Part shown: one piece after another, positions 38,995 through 52,460 of the stretch | Numbering within the stretch: the stretch's first letter is position 1 | Layout: each line of letters begins with the position of its first letter | NCBI RefSeq assembly: GCF_022682495.2 | Contig: NC_071388.1 | Span: forward strand, 29,992,139-30,056,138 | From: Desmodus rotundus | Taxonomy: Eukaryota; Chordata; Mammalia; Chiroptera; Phyllostomidae | Direction: 5' to 3' | DNA length: 64,000 bases | Translations under genes and position numbers: made by a program | Notes under the pieces: model-generated | Seen by the model: the letters and a program-made list of their open reading frames with translations, nothing else | Databases searched by the model: none | Told to the model about the DNA's origin: nothing

Positions 38995-39357
38995 GACTCT
39001 ATTATTAGTGCATGAAGAGAAAGTGCAAAATTCTAAGAGAATAGAGGGTACTGTCGGAAGAAAATCCAGAGTACTTTACTGGGGTTTGTTTTGTTTTGTT
39101 TTGTTTGAGACTGAACTTTGCTATGACCTAAGCACTATGCTAGTATCTTTACCTACATACATTATACCCACTAGACTCTATTATTAGTGCATGAAGAGAA
39201 AGTGCAAAATTCTAAGAGAATAGATGGTACTGTCGGAAGAAAATCCAGAGTACTTTACTGGGGTTTGTTTTGTTTTGTTTTGTTTTGTTTGAGACTGAAC
39301 TTTACTATGACCTAAGCACTATGCTAGTATCTTTACCTACATACATTATACCCACTA
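38995..39357 (+). repeat. Two-copy tandem duplication, unit 179 bp
   Basis: Copy 1 is 38995-39173 and copy 2 is 39174-39357, both starting GACTCTATTATTAGTGCATG. They differ by two substitutions and one extra GTTTT in a pentamer run. The near identity implies a recent duplication or an assembly error. Copy 2 runs into a MIR fragment. Confidence 0.93.
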
Positions 39358-39490
39358 ATTTTTATAATAATTCTATGAGATAAGTACTACTTTGATCCCC
39401 ATTTTATAGATGAGGAAAGTGAGTCGTAGAAAGTTATGTGGGTTCCCCCAAGCATCACCGTGTAGTACCAGGCTTGCGTTTGTTTCTAGC
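39318..39490 (-). repeat. MIR SINE fragment
   Basis: 'AGCACTATGCTAGTATCTTT', 'TTCTATGAGATAAGTACTAC' and 'CCCATTTTATAGATGAGGAA' are reverse MIR. Its first part is also present in the upstream tandem copy. Confidence 0.8.
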
Positions 39491-40859
39491 CTAAACATGG
39501 TTTGTTCACTACTTCAGAAGTGACCGTAATCCTCGCTGTGCTGCTATAGAATGAACCATAGTTACTACACAGTGTTTCCAACTTGCATTCTGCAACTGTG
39601 AAATCTTTCATTCTTAATAAAAATTAAGACATTTACAATTATAGGCTTGGCCCTTTAAAAAAATAATGAAATCAATATATAAAAATTCTATCTTTGGACA
39701 AAGTAGAGTATGTCTAGTGATAATACAAAAAATCCACCACAAGTTTACTGTGAATAAGATATCCCAAACTCTCAGCTTGGCAAGCTGACATTCTCCCATC
39801 TCATCTCATCCCAACTGAATTGTTTTGCATAATTTGTTTTGGAAGAAAAAAAATTTAGGTGAGGAGTACCCTCTTCAATTGCCACTCCTGTCTGCTACGC
39901 TGGTCCAATTCCCACATCTGACATCTGAGTTTGTAAGCCCAGCTTTAAATCATGAGCCCTTAGCACATTTAAAATGTACTAAATGCTCTTGGATTTAGTA
40001 ACATAGTTTTGGACTATGTTTGTTTGATAAAACGAACTAGACCTGTGATTATAGAAAGTAACTCAAATTGTATCAGAATAGTTTTTCAAAACCAGTCTTT
40101 ACAAGCCAATATTAAATTATAGAGCAGTCAGTCAGTCATGCCTATTAATATCCTTTAAATGTTTTCTCCCTGTAGAAAGGAGTAGGAAATCCAAATTTTT
40201 TTTAAAGCCAGACTGAAAAGTTGAGACGTGTGAAATCGCACATGCTTACCCTGCTGAGTGTGTAGATTTATCAGGGAATAATATTGAGGCTATCAATAGT
40301 CAGAATGTAGTTATGAATTGTCAACGGCATTTTCAGGCTGTCAGCTTAATTGCCAGGGTAAAACTAATTGGTAAGTGCTATGCTGCAGCACAATTTGTTC
40401 TAATATCTTTTGTAAAGGAGGCCTCTAATGTTAGCAGAAGGTTACCAAGGGCACCATTTTAGCACTGTTTACTTTCCCATGGTCTAAGTGGGTTTTGTTT
40501 CAAATTGGGTTTTATAAGGTTGAACTTTATGAAATTGCCCAAATGTGGTTATTTTTGACCTACAAAAAGACAATTCACATTGTTCAACCTCGTACATCTG
40601 TTATTCCAAGCCAGAATATATCGTTCCAAACTGGGAAAGTGTTTTTTAACAGAAACTAAAATAGTTTGGTTTCTAGGTTAGTGATTAACATGCAAATTGT
40701 CCCTGCTTTCTGCCAGGCCCTGGGAGCACACGAATGATCATTTTTCTCTTCATCTCCCTAAGTCTTTAACTTACGAGAATTTCTCAGCGCTTTGCCATAG
40801 GCTGTCTCTTCCCCACACTCCCTAGGAAGGAAATCTCATCATCCTGATAATCTTTTATG

Positions 40860-41765
40860 TGCTGTGCACTCCCAAATGCATCTTGATCCCAGATCAGAAC
40901 TCTACCCTTGTTTATCAACTCCTCCCTTAACTTTCCAAATAGATGTCTCATAAGCATCTCAGATTTACCTATTCAAAAAAAAAATTCTGATCCCCATCTC
41001 TCAGCCTTCTCTCTTCATGGTCCATTCTTCTCCATCTCAGTGAAGGGCACCCCACCCACCCAGTGGTCCAGGAGAAACGTGGGTGTCATCCTGACGCACT
41101 GTTTCCATTTCCTGTGTTCTGTTCAGTTGTTCTGTTAAATAAGAATTTCCACAATCTATTTACTCCTTTTCTGTCTCCATTGCAGCCACCTTAATCCAGC
41201 CACTATCTCTTTTCGTCTAGGTGGTTGCAATAACCACCTAATTTGTCCTTAGGCTGCTACTCTGGATTCCCTATAACCCATTCTGTAAATAGCTCATTAA
41301 ATGCTCTGCATTTAGGAGAATATGCAACATCCTTGCTTCCTCCCAAACCCTGTAGGAGCTGCCCCCTATCTACTTAACCCAGCCTCCTCTTTCCCTTTCG
41401 TCCACGGATTTCTTTCAGCCCCTCCTGTTCTTAAGTCTCCTTCCTGCCCTTGGGCCTTCATTTTTCCCTGTGTCTGAAACACTGCTTCCCTCCTTAACTC
41501 ACTTACCCTTCAGCTCTCGGCGTAAATAACTTGCTCAAAGAGGCCTTCCCTGATCCCCTCCCCAATCTAAAGTAGGCCCCTGTGGTGCTTTCATATAGCA
41601 CATTATTATGTTTTCTTCATTGCATTTAAACACGGATTGCAATTAGATACTTGTGTGTTTTAGTGGGCTGATCGAGCTCCACAAGGCAGGCCTCTTGTCG
41701 TCTGTGCTCATCACTCTGCGTCCAGGCCCCAGTACTTACTGGATGCTAACTGCTTCAAGTGCAAA
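40860..41765 (+). mobile_element. L2 LINE 3' portion
   Basis: A long CT-rich series in L2 order: 'GGTTGCAATAACCACCTAAT', 'CTGCCCTTGGGCCTTCATTT', 'AGGCCTTCCCTGATCCCCTC', then 'TATAGCACATTATTATG' and the final CCAGGCCCCAGTAC segment. There is no open ORF2. Confidence 0.75.
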
Positions 41766-41914
41766 ACAGTCTATCTTGTATGTTGGGGCTTGAAGAAAAC
41801 CAGAGTGTTCAGAAAGGCTGTGATGCTGAGGGGCTTCTGAGAGTGGGGTATATAGGACATGAAGCACCGGCTGGTTTCAAATGTCTTCCTTTTGGGTGAG
41901 GTGACTTTTCTGAG

Positions 41915-42035
41915 CCCTTAGATTGCAAGCTTTTGAAAGCAGATACTTTGTCTCTTCTGTTCACTGTGGTATCACCAGTGCCTAGAAAAGTGCCTGGTAT
42001 ATAGTAGATGCTGAATAAATATTACACTTGTTGAG
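41915..42035 (+). repeat. L2 3' end fragment
   Basis: 'AGATTGCAAGCTTTTGAAAG', 'CACCAGTGCCTAGAAAAGTG' and 'TAGTAGATGCTGAATAAATA' match the last 100 bases of L2. Confidence 0.8.
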
Positions 42036-42190
42036 CGAATGAGCTTCTGTTTCTTCTTTTGCGAAGTTACTTTCTTGTGACACTGAGGGGTTCGATAAAA
42101 GAAAACATAGAAAGTGCTTAGTATATAGCAGGTACTCAATAAATGCAGAAAACCATAATGACTTTTTCAAAATGTAATTCTGATTTTTTT

Positions 42191-42387
42191 AAAGATTTTA
42201 TTTGTTTTAAAGAGAGGGGAAGGGATGCAGAAAGAGAGGGAGAGAAACATCCCTGTGTGGTTGCCTCTTACACATCCCCTACTGGGGACCTGGCCCGCAA
42301 CCCAGGCATGAGCCCTGACTGGGAATCAAACCAGTGACCCTTTGGTTCACAGCCCACACTCAGTCCACTGAGCTACACCAGCCAGGG
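42191..42387 (-). repeat. VES-type SINE
   Basis: Reverse copy with GAGAGAAACATCCCTGTGTG and 'CTGAGCTACACCAGCCAGGG'. CTGATTTTTT repeats flank it on both sides. Confidence 0.93.
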
Positions 42388-44673
42388 CTGATTTTTTTTT
42401 TTTTACACCAGTGATTCTCAAAAACCCTGGGCCCCATGAGGATTGAGAAGGGGGTAGGGGTGGGGCCCAGGGAGGTGGCTGCATTAAAATACCTCTGCAG
42501 GCTTTTGTAAACTACCTAAACTTGTTCCTCACCTCCACTGCCTACTACAGAGTGGCTATTTGTATTTATTTTTTATCTGTAATAATTGCCAGCTTTATTC
42601 TTCTGGCGAAGAGATCCAAAGGTGATTTAAGGTTTACATTTTAATAGTTATTTCACTAAGAGTTTTTAAGTGCCCCATTGCTCTTATAAGCTGGTAGCAA
42701 ATTTTGACTCTTACTCATTAAGAAAAACTAATTCTGTTAATTAAAAAATACATATAAGCAAAAAGAAAACTGACACCACACAGAGATAAGCCCAGTTAAG
42801 TTTCTGATGCGTGTACGTGTACACACGCCCATGCACACACACAATTTGGGATTTCATCCTACATATGTGAGCTGATACTAAAAACGTTGCTTTGTAAATT
42901 GTTATGTTTTACTTTACAACATGGAATGAACATATTTCATGCATATGTATGAAACTTCCCTGCTGAAAAATAGACCTGGCAAATAGGTCAAAATACAAAA
43001 ATCCAGTAAGATGTGGGTAATAAGGAAACTATAACAAAATTTTATCAGATGATTAAAAATAAAACAAAGGTAAAGGATACATCAGAAAAATGCTAAAAGA
43101 AAGAAAGCAGGGGCCAGATTTTACTGTCAGACCCCCCCCCAAAAAAATTCAAGGCCTAAAGCACACAGGATAAGGATGTCTGGGTGAACGTCCTTGCTTC
43201 GAATGCATAAAACTTGTTTCTCATTCTTCTTATTTCTTCCCTAAGCCCTTCCAACTCATCTACTCCTCTTAGCATTTTTTCAGGGTCCAAATGCGTAGTG
43301 AGAGTGTCCTCTTATGTCCCTGGATGGGTTGAGTCAGCCCGCTTCTAAAGTTCCTTCTGCTTCCTGGCTTACGCCTTCTGTGGAAGGTTGATGATTTCCT
43401 TCTGCTTCCTGTGGTCCCTGTTCTGACAGGTACTCTTCTGCGGACTTCGGCATGTTGTGTGGTTTTCCTTCATTTCCTTCACAAGACTTTGGCCTGTTGA
43501 GTATTCTTCAGTTATTTCCTTTTCAAATAAATTAATCCTGCAGGGATTCAAGGCCTTTTCTCCCTCTTCCCTCACTTAGTTTCTGTTGCACCCAAAGACC
43601 AAGAGTCTTGATAAGATTCAGGGCACTTTGCTCTTTCTCCACCAATAGGGGTCTCTCTGGAGTGGCTATTTTTAAGTATATTCCTCAGGTGTGCTGAGGC
43701 AAAGGTTGAGAAACACGTGTCTAAATCTTTCCTAGACCCATTGTTACCGGAATAATAAAAGATAAATATGGTCGACTCTATTTCAGGGGACTGTCAATGT
43801 TTTTAGACAAATACCCACACGCACACACACACATAAATAAAACTGTGCAGTGATTATACAGTGATGCTGCTGTCTTTGTGTCGGTAAGAAATATCTTAAT
43901 ATGTGCTTGTAGTGTGTTCCTCTAGGTACATTACTCTGCATTTAATTCTAAAGACGGTTGCTAGCCCAAGTTAAAAAAGAAAGAAAAAGAAGGGAAGAAT
44001 AGATTTCTTACTCTCCAAAATCAAGTATTAATCTTACTTCAAGCTCCTTTTTCAAGGGGAATATTTATATTCGTAATGACTGTGGTTGGGAGAGACTCAG
44101 TTATGCCACATTTACCTTTGTTTTATCTCAGTTTAAGAATTTGTGAGCTCTGCAGTCATTTTTATACCAGTTAATTAGGCATGAAATCCAGAAGGGAGAA
44201 AGGGATGAGGGTTAGAATCACCACAGGATGTCCACAAATCCCAGAAATAGGAGGAGTGAGAATCTATCAACCAATAGAACCACACATTACAGCCAGACCT
44301 TGGGCTACAGAGACACAAATTCAGCAATTGAAATAGATGAAAGTACCTCTCAAAGCCCTCTACTGGTCTATAATTGTAAAATGTTTACAAGCATTTGGGT
44401 CATGTATGCAATTGAAATATTTAAGCAATTCTAAGTGCCTTGCTTCTATGGGGCATATGTTTTCTCATAAGTTGCAGTTTCTAGCATGCAGCTCTGCCTT
44501 CTATACTACGTGGACACTGCTCAATTTGAATATTTTGAATGTCAATATAGAATAATATTAAGGTTTATGACCTGGCCTTAAGGAAATCCATGCTACAAAT
44601 TCTGAATTCAGACATCTTTGGGACACACTGGGAATGTCACTAACCAGAGTAACCTGTTAGGAATGAAACTGCT

Positions 44674-44902
44674 GCACTGGCCAGCGTGGCTCAGTGTGTT
44701 GGGCATCATCCCACACAGTGAAAGGTCGCTGGTTCCATTCCCACTCAGGGCACTTGCCTGGGTTACAGGCCCAGGCCCCGGGTGGGGGCGTGCCAGAGGT
44801 AACCAACCAATGTTTCTCTCCCACATCGATGTTTTTTTTTCCCTCTCTTTCTCCCTCCCTTCCCCTCTCTCTAACAATAAATAAATAAAATATTTTTTAA
44901 AA
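44674..44902 (+). repeat. VES-type SINE
   Basis: Starts CACTGGCCAGCGTGGCTCAG and ends AATAAATAAATAAAATA. The flanks GGAATGAAACTGCT and GGAGTAAAACTACT are diverged target repeats. Confidence 0.93.
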
Positions 44903-46939
44903 AGGAGTAAAACTACTTCCGGTAGAGCTGTATTCAAGAAGGGAAGGTAACAGGACACACCCTCATTGTTTACTTATGGCATAACTTATTTCCCAGATTT
45001 GATCAACTACAGTCTTTAGTTTTCTTCCACTTCAGGATCTCTCAGTCTTTCATTGCAGGTCTGCAGGCCCCCCATGGAGTTCAGGCAGTAGCTGCTGCTG
45101 ACTCGATTCCCATCACCACTGACCACCGAGTTGGCCACCCTGAATTCGTTTCTTCCTTTCCCTGTATCAAATATCTTTGATAACTCTTCCCTGTATCCCC
45201 AGGCAGCTCAGGGAGCCATTCTGTTGTCTGAACTGATATTTCCAAAAACATATTCACTTCACAAAATCCAACTCTTCACTTTTCCTTTAGTCTTTTAACT
45301 CTCCTTACAGGTTATCGGGTCCTGTCTCAGTGTAAGCATTACACATGTAACTCCACATCTACCGTAAGTTTATCTGTAGAGGAAAAGTGATACATTTTAA
45401 TCCATGGTGTATTTCAGGATGAGAGTTTGGAAGCTATTCCTAATGAAGAATCTACTTGGTAGATTCAATGTTTTAAAATAAATGTACAAGTGAAAAATCA
45501 GTTCTTGTTTTAAAAGAATAACATAATAGTCTTAGACTCCTTCAAACAAGCCCATTGTGGTATAGCTATGCTTTGTAAAAAAGATCTGTTATTTTAGGTC
45601 AAGGGGTTAGGAAAGAGGTAACTATAAGCAGCCTTTGGTTAGTACTGGAACCTTATACAATGTAGACCAATATCACCGGCTGTTCATACTTGAAATTGCA
45701 GTAAATATAAAATGTGAATTTGATATTATAGCATAAAAAGTCTTTTTTAATACTTGTTTTTTATATGTTTTTCACTTCTCTGTAATTTCTGAGATTCTAG
45801 TAGAAATGAAATAATTTAGGTTTAGGTTAATAAACCTAAAGCCTATATTATTAACTATTAAAACAAATAGGTATTACTGATTTTCTAAAGTTATTCTCTT
45901 AATTAAACTTCCAAATAAGAATATCTGTCTATCAGTCATAAGATAAGGCATCTTTCTTATTTTGGAAGATGTAGATACAAGCACATTCCCCTTGTCATTA
46001 ATAGGGCCATCATAGCCGTGAAAGCAATTTTCTACCACTGCAATTATTGAGATTAGCTATTTGATTTCCATTAATCAAAAGACCAAAAAAAAAACCCCAA
46101 AACCCTAAGTAACTATAATATGCAACCAACTCTCCGCCTCTGACTTTAAAAATAACGCATTCTGATAGGTCATTTCAAAGAGAACATATGGGACCAAAAC
46201 CAGGAGCTCTTAATGCAGGGAGCTGAGATTGAAGTTCACCATAAGATGTAATCGACACTCAATAGTGCTATGTCTTCCTGAGGAGATATAAGATAAAAAA
46301 TAAAAACAATGTTTTCTGAATCTCAGCTGACTCTTCATTATGTCAGGAGCCTAAGTCACTGTGTGAAACATGGAGTTGATGACTGTATGTAAATGAGTTT
46401 TTCTACCTGTAGGGAATCACCTCTGTGAGATTCAATATTTAAGCAGCTACAAAGAGGTTTATTAAAGAGAAAAGTGAGTCTATTACTGATTAGGATAGTT
46501 TGAGAGAAAGACACATTAAACAGCGATTTTTAAATAGTCAAGTTAGTAAATCATTATCAAATGACTTTAACACTGGAAATAATCTTAAAGATCAAAGACC
46601 ACCCTGCCATCCTTTACTGATGATGCCCAGGGCATTTTCTAAGACCACCTGCAGCATTCCAGCTGTTTGAAAAGAACTCGGTTCTACCATACTGCAAGAT
46701 CACTGAAGATAGTGTTTAATTGTTGCTCACATCCACCGTATTTGCACAGAGCTGGGGATATATTAAGCATTCAAAGTATGAGTCTGTGTGATGAATTCGT
46801 AAGTGATTTGATGAACAAACATGATCATCTGTCTGTTGCACAGGGATATGTGTTATACAAATCATACTCAAGATTGATTTTATGTGTTTTCAGAAGTTCT
46901 CGCTCATTAAAGTAGCCTAAACACTAATGATATCTTTAT

Positions 46940-46970
46940 CCCTCTCCCTCCCTCCCTCCCTCCCTCCCCT

Positions 46971-47002
<32 letters not shown>
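46940..47002 (+). repeat. (CCCT)n and (CA)n simple repeats
   Basis: A CCTC-rich run leads into TCTCTC and then about ten CA units. Confidence 0.9.
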
Positions 47003-48159
47003 CCCATAATTATTGAACTCATACTTCTCATTGGCCTCTGTATATTCAAATTAACCAAGAATATACAGATCCCTAAACACCCTTGCCAATTGCCAGACGG
47101 CCAAATCTCCAGCCAGAGTATAATGCCTGGGGTATTCAGTACCCTGAGCTTCTTTCTCCTTGTAGGTCTTTTGTCTTTATTCGGAGCTGCTGATGTCTGG
47201 ATCCAGTATCCTGTGCCCTTGATCCTCCCAGACATTTTTTCTTCTCAGCTGTACATTTTAATCTTTTCTCATATGCCAGATACCCAAACAGGCATTTCTT
47301 GTGGGCCAGGGCAGTGGGGAGGGAGGATTGATTTTTTAGCAAGGCATTGATCTATGTGAGCGGAACCATCTAAAAAGGTCAGAGCAAATCTAGGACAATT
47401 TAAAAAATAAAATAATGAAAGCAACAGATGATAACTCATAGAATAAAATAAATACCTATGAGTTCATGCTCATACAAACAAATAATTTTCTTATATAGAT
47501 AAATGAGAGGGAAAGGATACCTCTTCCTTACAGTAGAATTCCAAATGATGAATATAGAAAGAATGTTGCAAGAAGAATCACCATTTAGCAAACATAATGT
47601 TAATTGTTGCAGGTGAGAACAATCAAGGGATATTAAAATTAGTAGCCAAAAGTATAATGAGAAATAGGATATTTGCATAGTCTTAATGCATCTACCCACA
47701 AGATATTTTTTTTAACACTGCAGGAGACTAGGGAGACATGACAACTAAATGCAATGTGGCACCCGGGATAGAACGCAGGACCAGAAAGGGACATTAGTGG
47801 AATAACTGGAAAAATTTGAATGAGGTCTATAGATCAGTTAATAGTATTATATCGATGTTAATATATTGATTTTTATAATTCTGCCCTAGGTGTAATTAAG
47901 ATATTAATATAGGTGAAAGGTAAATAGCATACATTTTTCAACCTTTTTGTAATTCTAAAATTATTTCAGAATTAAAACTTAAAATATTTTTTAAATGAAT
48001 AAAAAAGCCATAACATTTTCTGATATTTGAGTGGCCCTTGATAAAAGAAGCCTAAGAAGTGATAGGGAAGTTTTTTATGATCCACATTTGACCCTGGAAT
48101 TAGATGCAAGCCAGTGATTTGCCCAAGGCATTGCGGAGCCAGGTGTGAGATTCCTATGG

Positions 48160-48300
48160 CCCCTGTGTTCTCATAACTATTCACCGGGAGGATGGACAAG
48201 GTGTTATTACTCCCACTTCATAGACTTGGACCCAGAATTCCAGCAAAAGGTTTGCCATTTAGTGAGTGGTGGAGTTGGAACTCAAGTTCAAGTCTTCCCA
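48160..48300 (-). repeat. MIR SINE fragment
   Basis: 'TTATTACTCCCACTTCATAG', then 'GGTGGAGTTGGAACTCAAGT' matches reverse MIR at low identity. Confidence 0.6.
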
Positions 48301-49110
48301 TTCTTAATCCAGTTTTCATTTATATACCATAAATGTAGCTATTTCTCTCTGTTTTCTTTTATTTTGTGACAAACATTTGTTTAGAATCTTCTAGGCAAGA
48401 CACTGCACTGAGAACCATTCATACACAAATGGAAATGTCTTTTAGGGGACACTCCTTAATGAGGTGAGTCTTGAAAGAGTAACAGAAGTATCCAGGGGAC
48501 AAAGGCTAGGAATTTCACTCTAAGTAGTGATGGTGGTAACTCAGCCTGTAAAAATGATAGCAAGAGTACAACAGAATGGGCCTTGAAGCCCAACATCCTT
48601 GAGGTCCCCTTTTATTATTTCTCTGTAAACACTTAGTGCCCATCCATCAGGGAAAGACCCCTTACAGGCTGCTCTTTAAAAGTACACATTAATTTCCTCA
48701 CATTCACTATGCTTTGGGGATTGTTTTAGAATCCACTTAAATTCTGCTTCACTAGCAAGCTTAAATTAGTCTTGCTGCCTGTGTGTTTGTGGTTCAGCTG
48801 GCTGCTCACACTCGTTCTCTGTGTGGTGCCATCAATTGGATCTTACCGAAGTTCAATGATTCTGGTAGGAGAAGTGCCAGCCTCTGGCTGGTAACTAATG
48901 TCAAGAGAAGATGTGCCTGCCTGGCTTTGGAATGTTGAGTATGGCATGCTGTTCAGGCACAGGACAGTGGAAGGCAACTGAGCAGAGAATACGGGTGGCC
49001 TCCAATATTCTCACACTATGTCCCTGAGTTGAACATACTGCTTCAGCTTAAATTCATGAGCTGTCAACAGGAGCTTCCTTAGTTCTGGTAGCCTGGCTCC
49101 AAATCTCAGT

Positions 49111-49136
49111 GAGTGTGTGTGTGTGTGTGTGTGTGG
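49111..49136 (+). repeat. GT microsatellite
   Basis: About eleven uninterrupted GT units. Confidence 0.9.
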
Positions 49137-51209
49137 TCTGAACCTGCTGAAACCCTATGGATTATTTAGTGGAATAGCTCTCCTGAATTTTTCTAATCTG
49201 GCCAAAGTTCACATAATTCAAAATATTGAACTGCCTTCCCTTCATGGTTTCACATGTGTCCGGATTATGTGAGGGAGATGAGTTCAACATCATGGGGATG
49301 TAAGGCATTAACACTTAAGATTCATTCCTCACAATACTGCAGATAAGTCACCATTGCGGATAGCAAGGCCAGCTGATTACTCTCCGTGGGGTGGTAGTCT
49401 CAGGTCTTCAGTTTTGGAGTGCACATTGTTGGCGGCACATGGAACACATACATCTGCATGTGAGCAAGCCTCAATACCAGTGCGACAGCTCCTCCTGATG
49501 CACAGTTTTGCTTGTACAACAGCCCTTTTCAACCTGACCTAGATGGGGAGTAAACAGTGCCTCTTATGTGGTTTATTCAGGTGTGATCTTTTGTTCTGAG
49601 CCAAACTTCAGACACTCGAATAATAGACTTCTGGGATCACTGGCTTTGTTATAAAGTTTATCCATTGCAAGACCACCACTGAATTTCAACAGCTTTGAGA
49701 CTTGCAGAGTCCAGATAACAAGCCAAAAGTTCAGTGATGGCAATTTCAGTGTGTTAAACCATTAATTGACCCCAAGTTAAAAACTTTATGGGCCTCTACT
49801 TTATGGCTGAGAAATTTGCCCACATTCTTTGTTAATAAAACTAAATTCCCAACTGTATCAGTTTTCAAATGTATCATCAACTATATTTGTATTGAAACTT
49901 TAAGCCATATTAGCCTTACAGATTTTATTGATGTAGTAGGGTGAAGGAGTGGTGAATAATACCTTTATTAAAGTGACTCATGTATGTCTTTAAATAGTAT
50001 GTTATCATTCAACCAGAATTACTCATTCCATATTAGCCCTCAAACATTTGTATATTATACTGATGTTCTAATTTCATAATACATTACAGTGATTTCTGTT
50101 GCATAAATAATAGCTTTTATTGCTTATAAAATTTGCTTTGACACACTCAATAATGTCTTCTTCAAACTTACATTGCATTGATTACATCTGGCAGCCCCAT
50201 ATGGTGAAACTTAGTTATGACCCTTTCAATTAAATTACGGTTGGAAACCCGCTTCTGGGGTGCACATCTGTGATCCACTAAATTTCTTAGTGACATTCAG
50301 AACATGAACTAATTTTGAGAGAATAAATTGGTAATACAAATGGGAGCAGAGGAGGTTTTCACTCCGTATTAATTTATATTTCAAAATTCATTACTTGTAC
50401 AGTTTACTTTCCAAGCTAATTCTAACCAAAGATGAGTAATACTGCTTTGGCAAGAGTATGTACATAAGATATTTCCATATGTTAAGCAGAAATACCAAGT
50501 ACAGTGCATGTGCACAAGTAGGATGCAGTGAAAAATATTCTTAAGGCAGGTTCTCTAGCGCCTGCTCCCAGACTTGTACTCAGCTAATGACCTTGCATCC
50601 TATTTCATGGAGAAAAGGAAATCCATCAGAAAATTTCCACAGCCTCCCACTACCATAGGCCCCCACCTAAAAGCATCTGTACCCACCCACTTTGCCTTTT
50701 CCCCTTTTTCCATAGGTGAATCGTCTGCTTCTGTCTAAGGCCAGCCCCCACCTGTGCTCAGGTTCTCATCCTCTGCTCACACCACCACTCACTCCTCAAT
50801 CTCCTCTCCTGGAGCATCAGTGCCCCCTCTCTCCTGGAGCATCACTACCAGGAAATAAGCACCCTCTTTCTTCTCTTACCTGAAACTAGCAGACAGAGAA
50901 AACCCTCTCTTGGCTACTTCTTTCTCTTGGCTACTCCTGATTTCCCTGTTCCTCCGAGAATTGTCTTGGCTCAGTTTCTAAATCCTCTCTTCCTGTTCTT
51001 CCTCCACTCACTCTGACCAAGCTTTCACTCACTATCCTTCTCAGCCTCTCCATTATGTCTGTGTTGGATTCTTGCTAATCTTTGGACTAAACAGATACAT
51101 TCCTTCCTCAGGCATTTGCTTTGCTAAGCCCTGGCCTCTGACCCCAATTATCAGTGGCTTGCTTCTTCCTTGAAGCCTTTGTTTAAAAATCACCTATGTA
51201 GTGAAACCT

Positions 51210-52460
51210 TCCTAATCTTTGTTTTTATTTTTATTTTTACTTAATTTTTTTATTGTCGACACTATTAGATGTCCCCAGTTTCCCTTCCTTTGTCCCCTTC
51301 CTCCGCTTTGTCCCTCCCTCCCTCCCACTGCTTCACTTACCCCCCCCCAACCCCGCCTTCATCACTTTGTTATCTGTGTCCATGGGCTACGCATAAATAT
51401 ATGTTCCTTGGCTAATCTCTTGTAGTTCCCTGCACCCCCCCACCCCCTCCGAGATCTGTCAGTCTGTTCCATGTGTCCATGCCTCTGGGTTTGTTTTCTT
51501 TGTCAGTTTCTTTTGATCATTAGATTCCACATATGAGTGAGAACATATGGTGTTTGTCTTTCTCTGACTGGCTTATTTTGCTTAGCATAATATTCTCCAT
51601 GTCCATGTATCCACCCTTGCTGTCACAAAGGGTAAGAGTTCCTTCTTTTTTATAGCCTCATAGAATTCCAATGTGTAAACGTACCACAACTTTTTAATCC
51701 ATTCATCTATTGATGGGCACTTGGGCTGTCTCCAGACCTTGGCTATTGTAAATGATGCTGCTATGAACATAGGAGTGCACATATTCTTTCTGATTAGGAT
51801 ATAGTTTTCGGGCTTCTTAGGATATATTCCCAGAAATGGAATTACTGGGTCAAAAGCATTTTCCTTTTTAATTTTTCGAGGAAATTCCATACTATTTTCC
51901 GTAGTGGCTGTACCAGTCTGCATTCCCACCAATAGTGCACTAGGATTCCCTTTTCTCCACATCCTCAACAGCACTTGTTTTTTGTTGATTTATTGATTAT
52001 GGCCATTCTGGCAGGTATGAGGTGATATCTCATTGTGCTTTTCATTTGCATTTCTCTGATGATGAGTGACAGTGATGTTGAGCATCTTTTCATATGTCAA
52101 TTGGCCATCTATTTATCCTCTTTGGAGAAATGTCTATTCTGGTTATTTGCCTATTTTTTAAAAAGATTTTATTTATTTATTTTTAGGGAGAGGGAAAGGG
52201 AGGAAGAAAGAGAGAGAAACATCAGTGTGTGGTTGTGTCTCATGCACCACCTACTGGGGACCTGGCCAGCAACCCAGGCATGTGCCCTGACTAGGACTTG
52301 AACTGGTGACCCTTTGGTTCACAGGCCTGCACTCAATCCACTGAGCCACACCAGCCAGCGATATTTGCCCATTTTTTAAATTGGATTGTTTGTCTTCCTA
52401 CTGTTGAGTTGTATAAGTTTTTCTGTATATTTGGAAATTAACTCCTTATAATCCTTTTAT
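51210..52460 (-). mobile_element. L1 3' end with ORF2 C-terminal remnant, antisense
   Basis: Read on the minus strand, 51582-51974 is an open stretch of 130 codons with L1 ORF2p C-terminal phrases (NSMEFPRKIK, EWIKKLWYVYT). The rest is L1 3' UTR ending near 51210. The copy is 5'-truncated and split by a SINE at 52162-52361. The open stretch is much shorter than full ORF2 (about 1,275 residues) and lacks the endonuclease and reverse-transcriptase domains. Confidence 0.92.
52162..52361 (-). repeat. VES-type SINE nested in L1
   Basis: Reverse SINE with GAGAGAAACATCAGTGTGTG and CTGAGCCACACCAGCCAG. The L1 target TATTTGCCTATTTTTTAA on the left and TATTTGCCCATTTTTTAA on the right is duplicated with one change. 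Confidence 0.94.

Noticed and set aside
46940..47002. CRISPR-like or regulatory array
   Set aside because: It is a plain (CCCT)n/(CA)n microsatellite. Nothing in this vertebrate sequence resembles CRISPR.
51582..51974. A 130-codon open frame that could be taken for a gene
   Set aside because: It is the C-terminal remnant of L1 ORF2 in a 5'-truncated copy.
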